The notes below the pieces were generated by a model. The model searched no databases and was not told where the DNA came from. It saw only the letters and a program-made list of their open reading frames with translations. A stretch of 64,000 bases of DNA from Flavobacterium sp. WC2421 (GTDB lineage Bacteria > Bacteroidota > Bacteroidia > Flavobacteriales > Flavobacteriaceae). The position numbers were made by a program, and so were the translations under genes. The stretch lies in NCBI RefSeq assembly GCF_040822115.1, contig NZ_CP162004.1, positions 3,457,001 to 3,521,000 on the forward strand, written 5' to 3'. Positions 63,380 to 64,000 of the stretch are shown one piece after another; positions within the stretch are counted from its first letter, which is position 1, and each line of letters starts with the position of its first letter.

Positions 63380-64000
63380 TTATAGGTCTCCTGTATTTTT
63401 TAAAAGTTCGTAATAATGTAATTGTTCTGATATTTTGGCTGAAATGAGCTCGAATTGGGCTTGTAACAATTGAGTATCTGCATCCAATAAATCAGTAATT
63501 AAAGACAATTGGTTAAAATAAGTTTGATTGAGAATTCGGTAATTCTCTGTCGCTTGTTTTATATTCAATTGTAGTTCTTCAATTTTTTCTTGATCCTCTA
63601 TATAATGTTTGTAGGCTTTATTGATATCCTTACGCAAATTATCTTGCACATTTTCTTGTGCTATTTTTTGCTCTTCATATACTATTTTAGCTTCTTCTTC
63701 CTTATGAACATCATTATAAATCGATGAAATAGTATAAGATAATTTCACTCCTACTACACCTAATAAGTAAGGTGCATTTTCATAGGGATATAACTTAATT
63801 TGTGGATACGAATAATTATAATCCCCAAACAACCCTATTCTTGGCAATTTATCTGCTTTTAACCCTTCAACATTTAATTTGCTTAGTGCTACTTTTTGCT
63901 TTGCAATCTTCTGTAATGGTGATTTGTTTATGGCACTGTCAATATAATCATCGTAGCTCAATAATTTTTGATTTTCCTGAAGACCTATATTATCTGTGGG
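63380..64000 (-). CDS. TolC family outer membrane protein, 5' end cut by window
   Basis: C-terminal part of a TolC-type channel, at least 206 codons, open to the right edge. A TTG at 63961 could be mistaken for its start, but the frame continues upstream without a stop (reading ...NIGLQENQKLLSYDDY), so the true start lies outside the window. It has the OEP coiled-coil pattern: IDSAINKSPLQKIAKQKVAL, an IGLFGDYNYSYPQIKLYPYE strand pair, and TYFNQLSLITDLLDADTQL near the end. First gene visible of the second efflux operon; any TetR-type regulator would be further right. Confidence 0.88.
   Translation of the reverse strand, partial: PTDNIGLQENQKLLSYDDYIDSAINKSPLQKIAKQKVALSKLNVEGLKADKLPRIGLFGDYNYSYPQIKLYPYENAPYLLGVVGVKLSYTISSIYNDVHKEEEAKIVYEEQKIAQENVQDNLRKDINKAYKHYIEDQEKIEELQLNIKQATENYRILNQTYFNQLSLITDLLDADTQLLQAQFELISAKISEQLHYYELLKNTGDL

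Noticed and set aside
1..64000. CRISPR arrays, tRNA or rRNA genes, IS elements, riboswitches
   Set aside because: Looked for regular spaced repeats, cloverleaf ends, transposase motifs and long conserved leader folds; none was convincing. Weak riboswitches could be missed without a covariance search.

Overview
The window is a low-GC chromosomal segment from a member of the Bacteroidota, most likely Flavobacteriaceae and probably Flavobacterium or a close relative. The signs are a complete trp operon in the flavobacterial order, a type IX secretion (T9SS) C-terminal sorting domain, a DUF4494 protein, a -7 promoter box of the TAnnTTTG type, lipoprotein and Sec signals of the usual kind, and dispersed intergenic repeats of a type I associate with this group. 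No tRNA, rRNA, IS element or CRISPR array was seen.

Layout. 1-7.2 kb: trpE(partial)-G-D-C-F-B-A, with a small gamma-glutamylcyclotransferase-like gene and a dispersed repeat lodged between trpB and trpA. 7.3-8.5 kb: acetyltransferase and DUF4494. 8.8-13.5 kb: a TetR-controlled TolC/HlyD/MFS (EmrAB-like) efflux operon with a readable operator-promoter. 13.5-20 kb: yaaA, acetyltransferase, luciferase-like monooxygenase, nhaA plus a DUF389 protein, and a transglutaminase-like protein. 20-21.8 kb: alkylation-repair group in which Ada is split into an AraC-methyltransferase protein and a separate Zn-domain protein that overlaps alkB.

21.97-26.97 kb: the most unusual region. Four unrelated single-gene units in the same orientation are separated by about 122-124 bp imperfect palindromes. 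Each unit starts with GTTRG and ends with the complement of its own start, as integron gene cassettes do. No integrase is visible, so this looks like a CALIN (attC cluster lacking an integrase). The cassettes encode an STM3941-like membrane protein, a membrane/SH3-like protein, a P-loop (nSTAND-like) ATPase with a possible C-terminal HEPN-like domain (a defence candidate), and a secreted TPR protein.

27-37.5 kb: acetyltransferase, DinB-like protein, an M16 protease pair (one with, one without the zinc motif), an NTF2-like protein, and a carbohydrate locus (GH130, MFS, a lipoprotein probably acting on glycans, GH13 lipoprotein). 37.5-45.6 kb, minus strand: a SulP permease and a five-gene signalling operon (multi-PAS kinase, kinase, two stand-alone receivers, hybrid kinase) without a DNA-binding output. 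46.2-53 kb: PEP synthase, OsmC, D-lactate dehydrogenase, site-2 protease with CBS domains and a phospholipase D-like protein, resembling a stress or low-oxygen metabolic set.

53.2-58.5 kb: one 1750-residue secreted protein combining endonuclease I, lamin-tail domains and an endonuclease/exonuclease/phosphatase domain, with a T9SS tail. 58.7-60.1 kb: a retron, consisting of a 41-codon ORF, a foldable msr-msd RNA with matching a1/a2 ends, and a retron-type reverse transcriptase with no obvious effector. 60.2-64 kb: a DinB-like protein and a second, divergent MFS/HlyD/TolC efflux operon on the minus strand, running off the right edge.

All family assignments come from reading motifs by eye. No database search or folding program was run.
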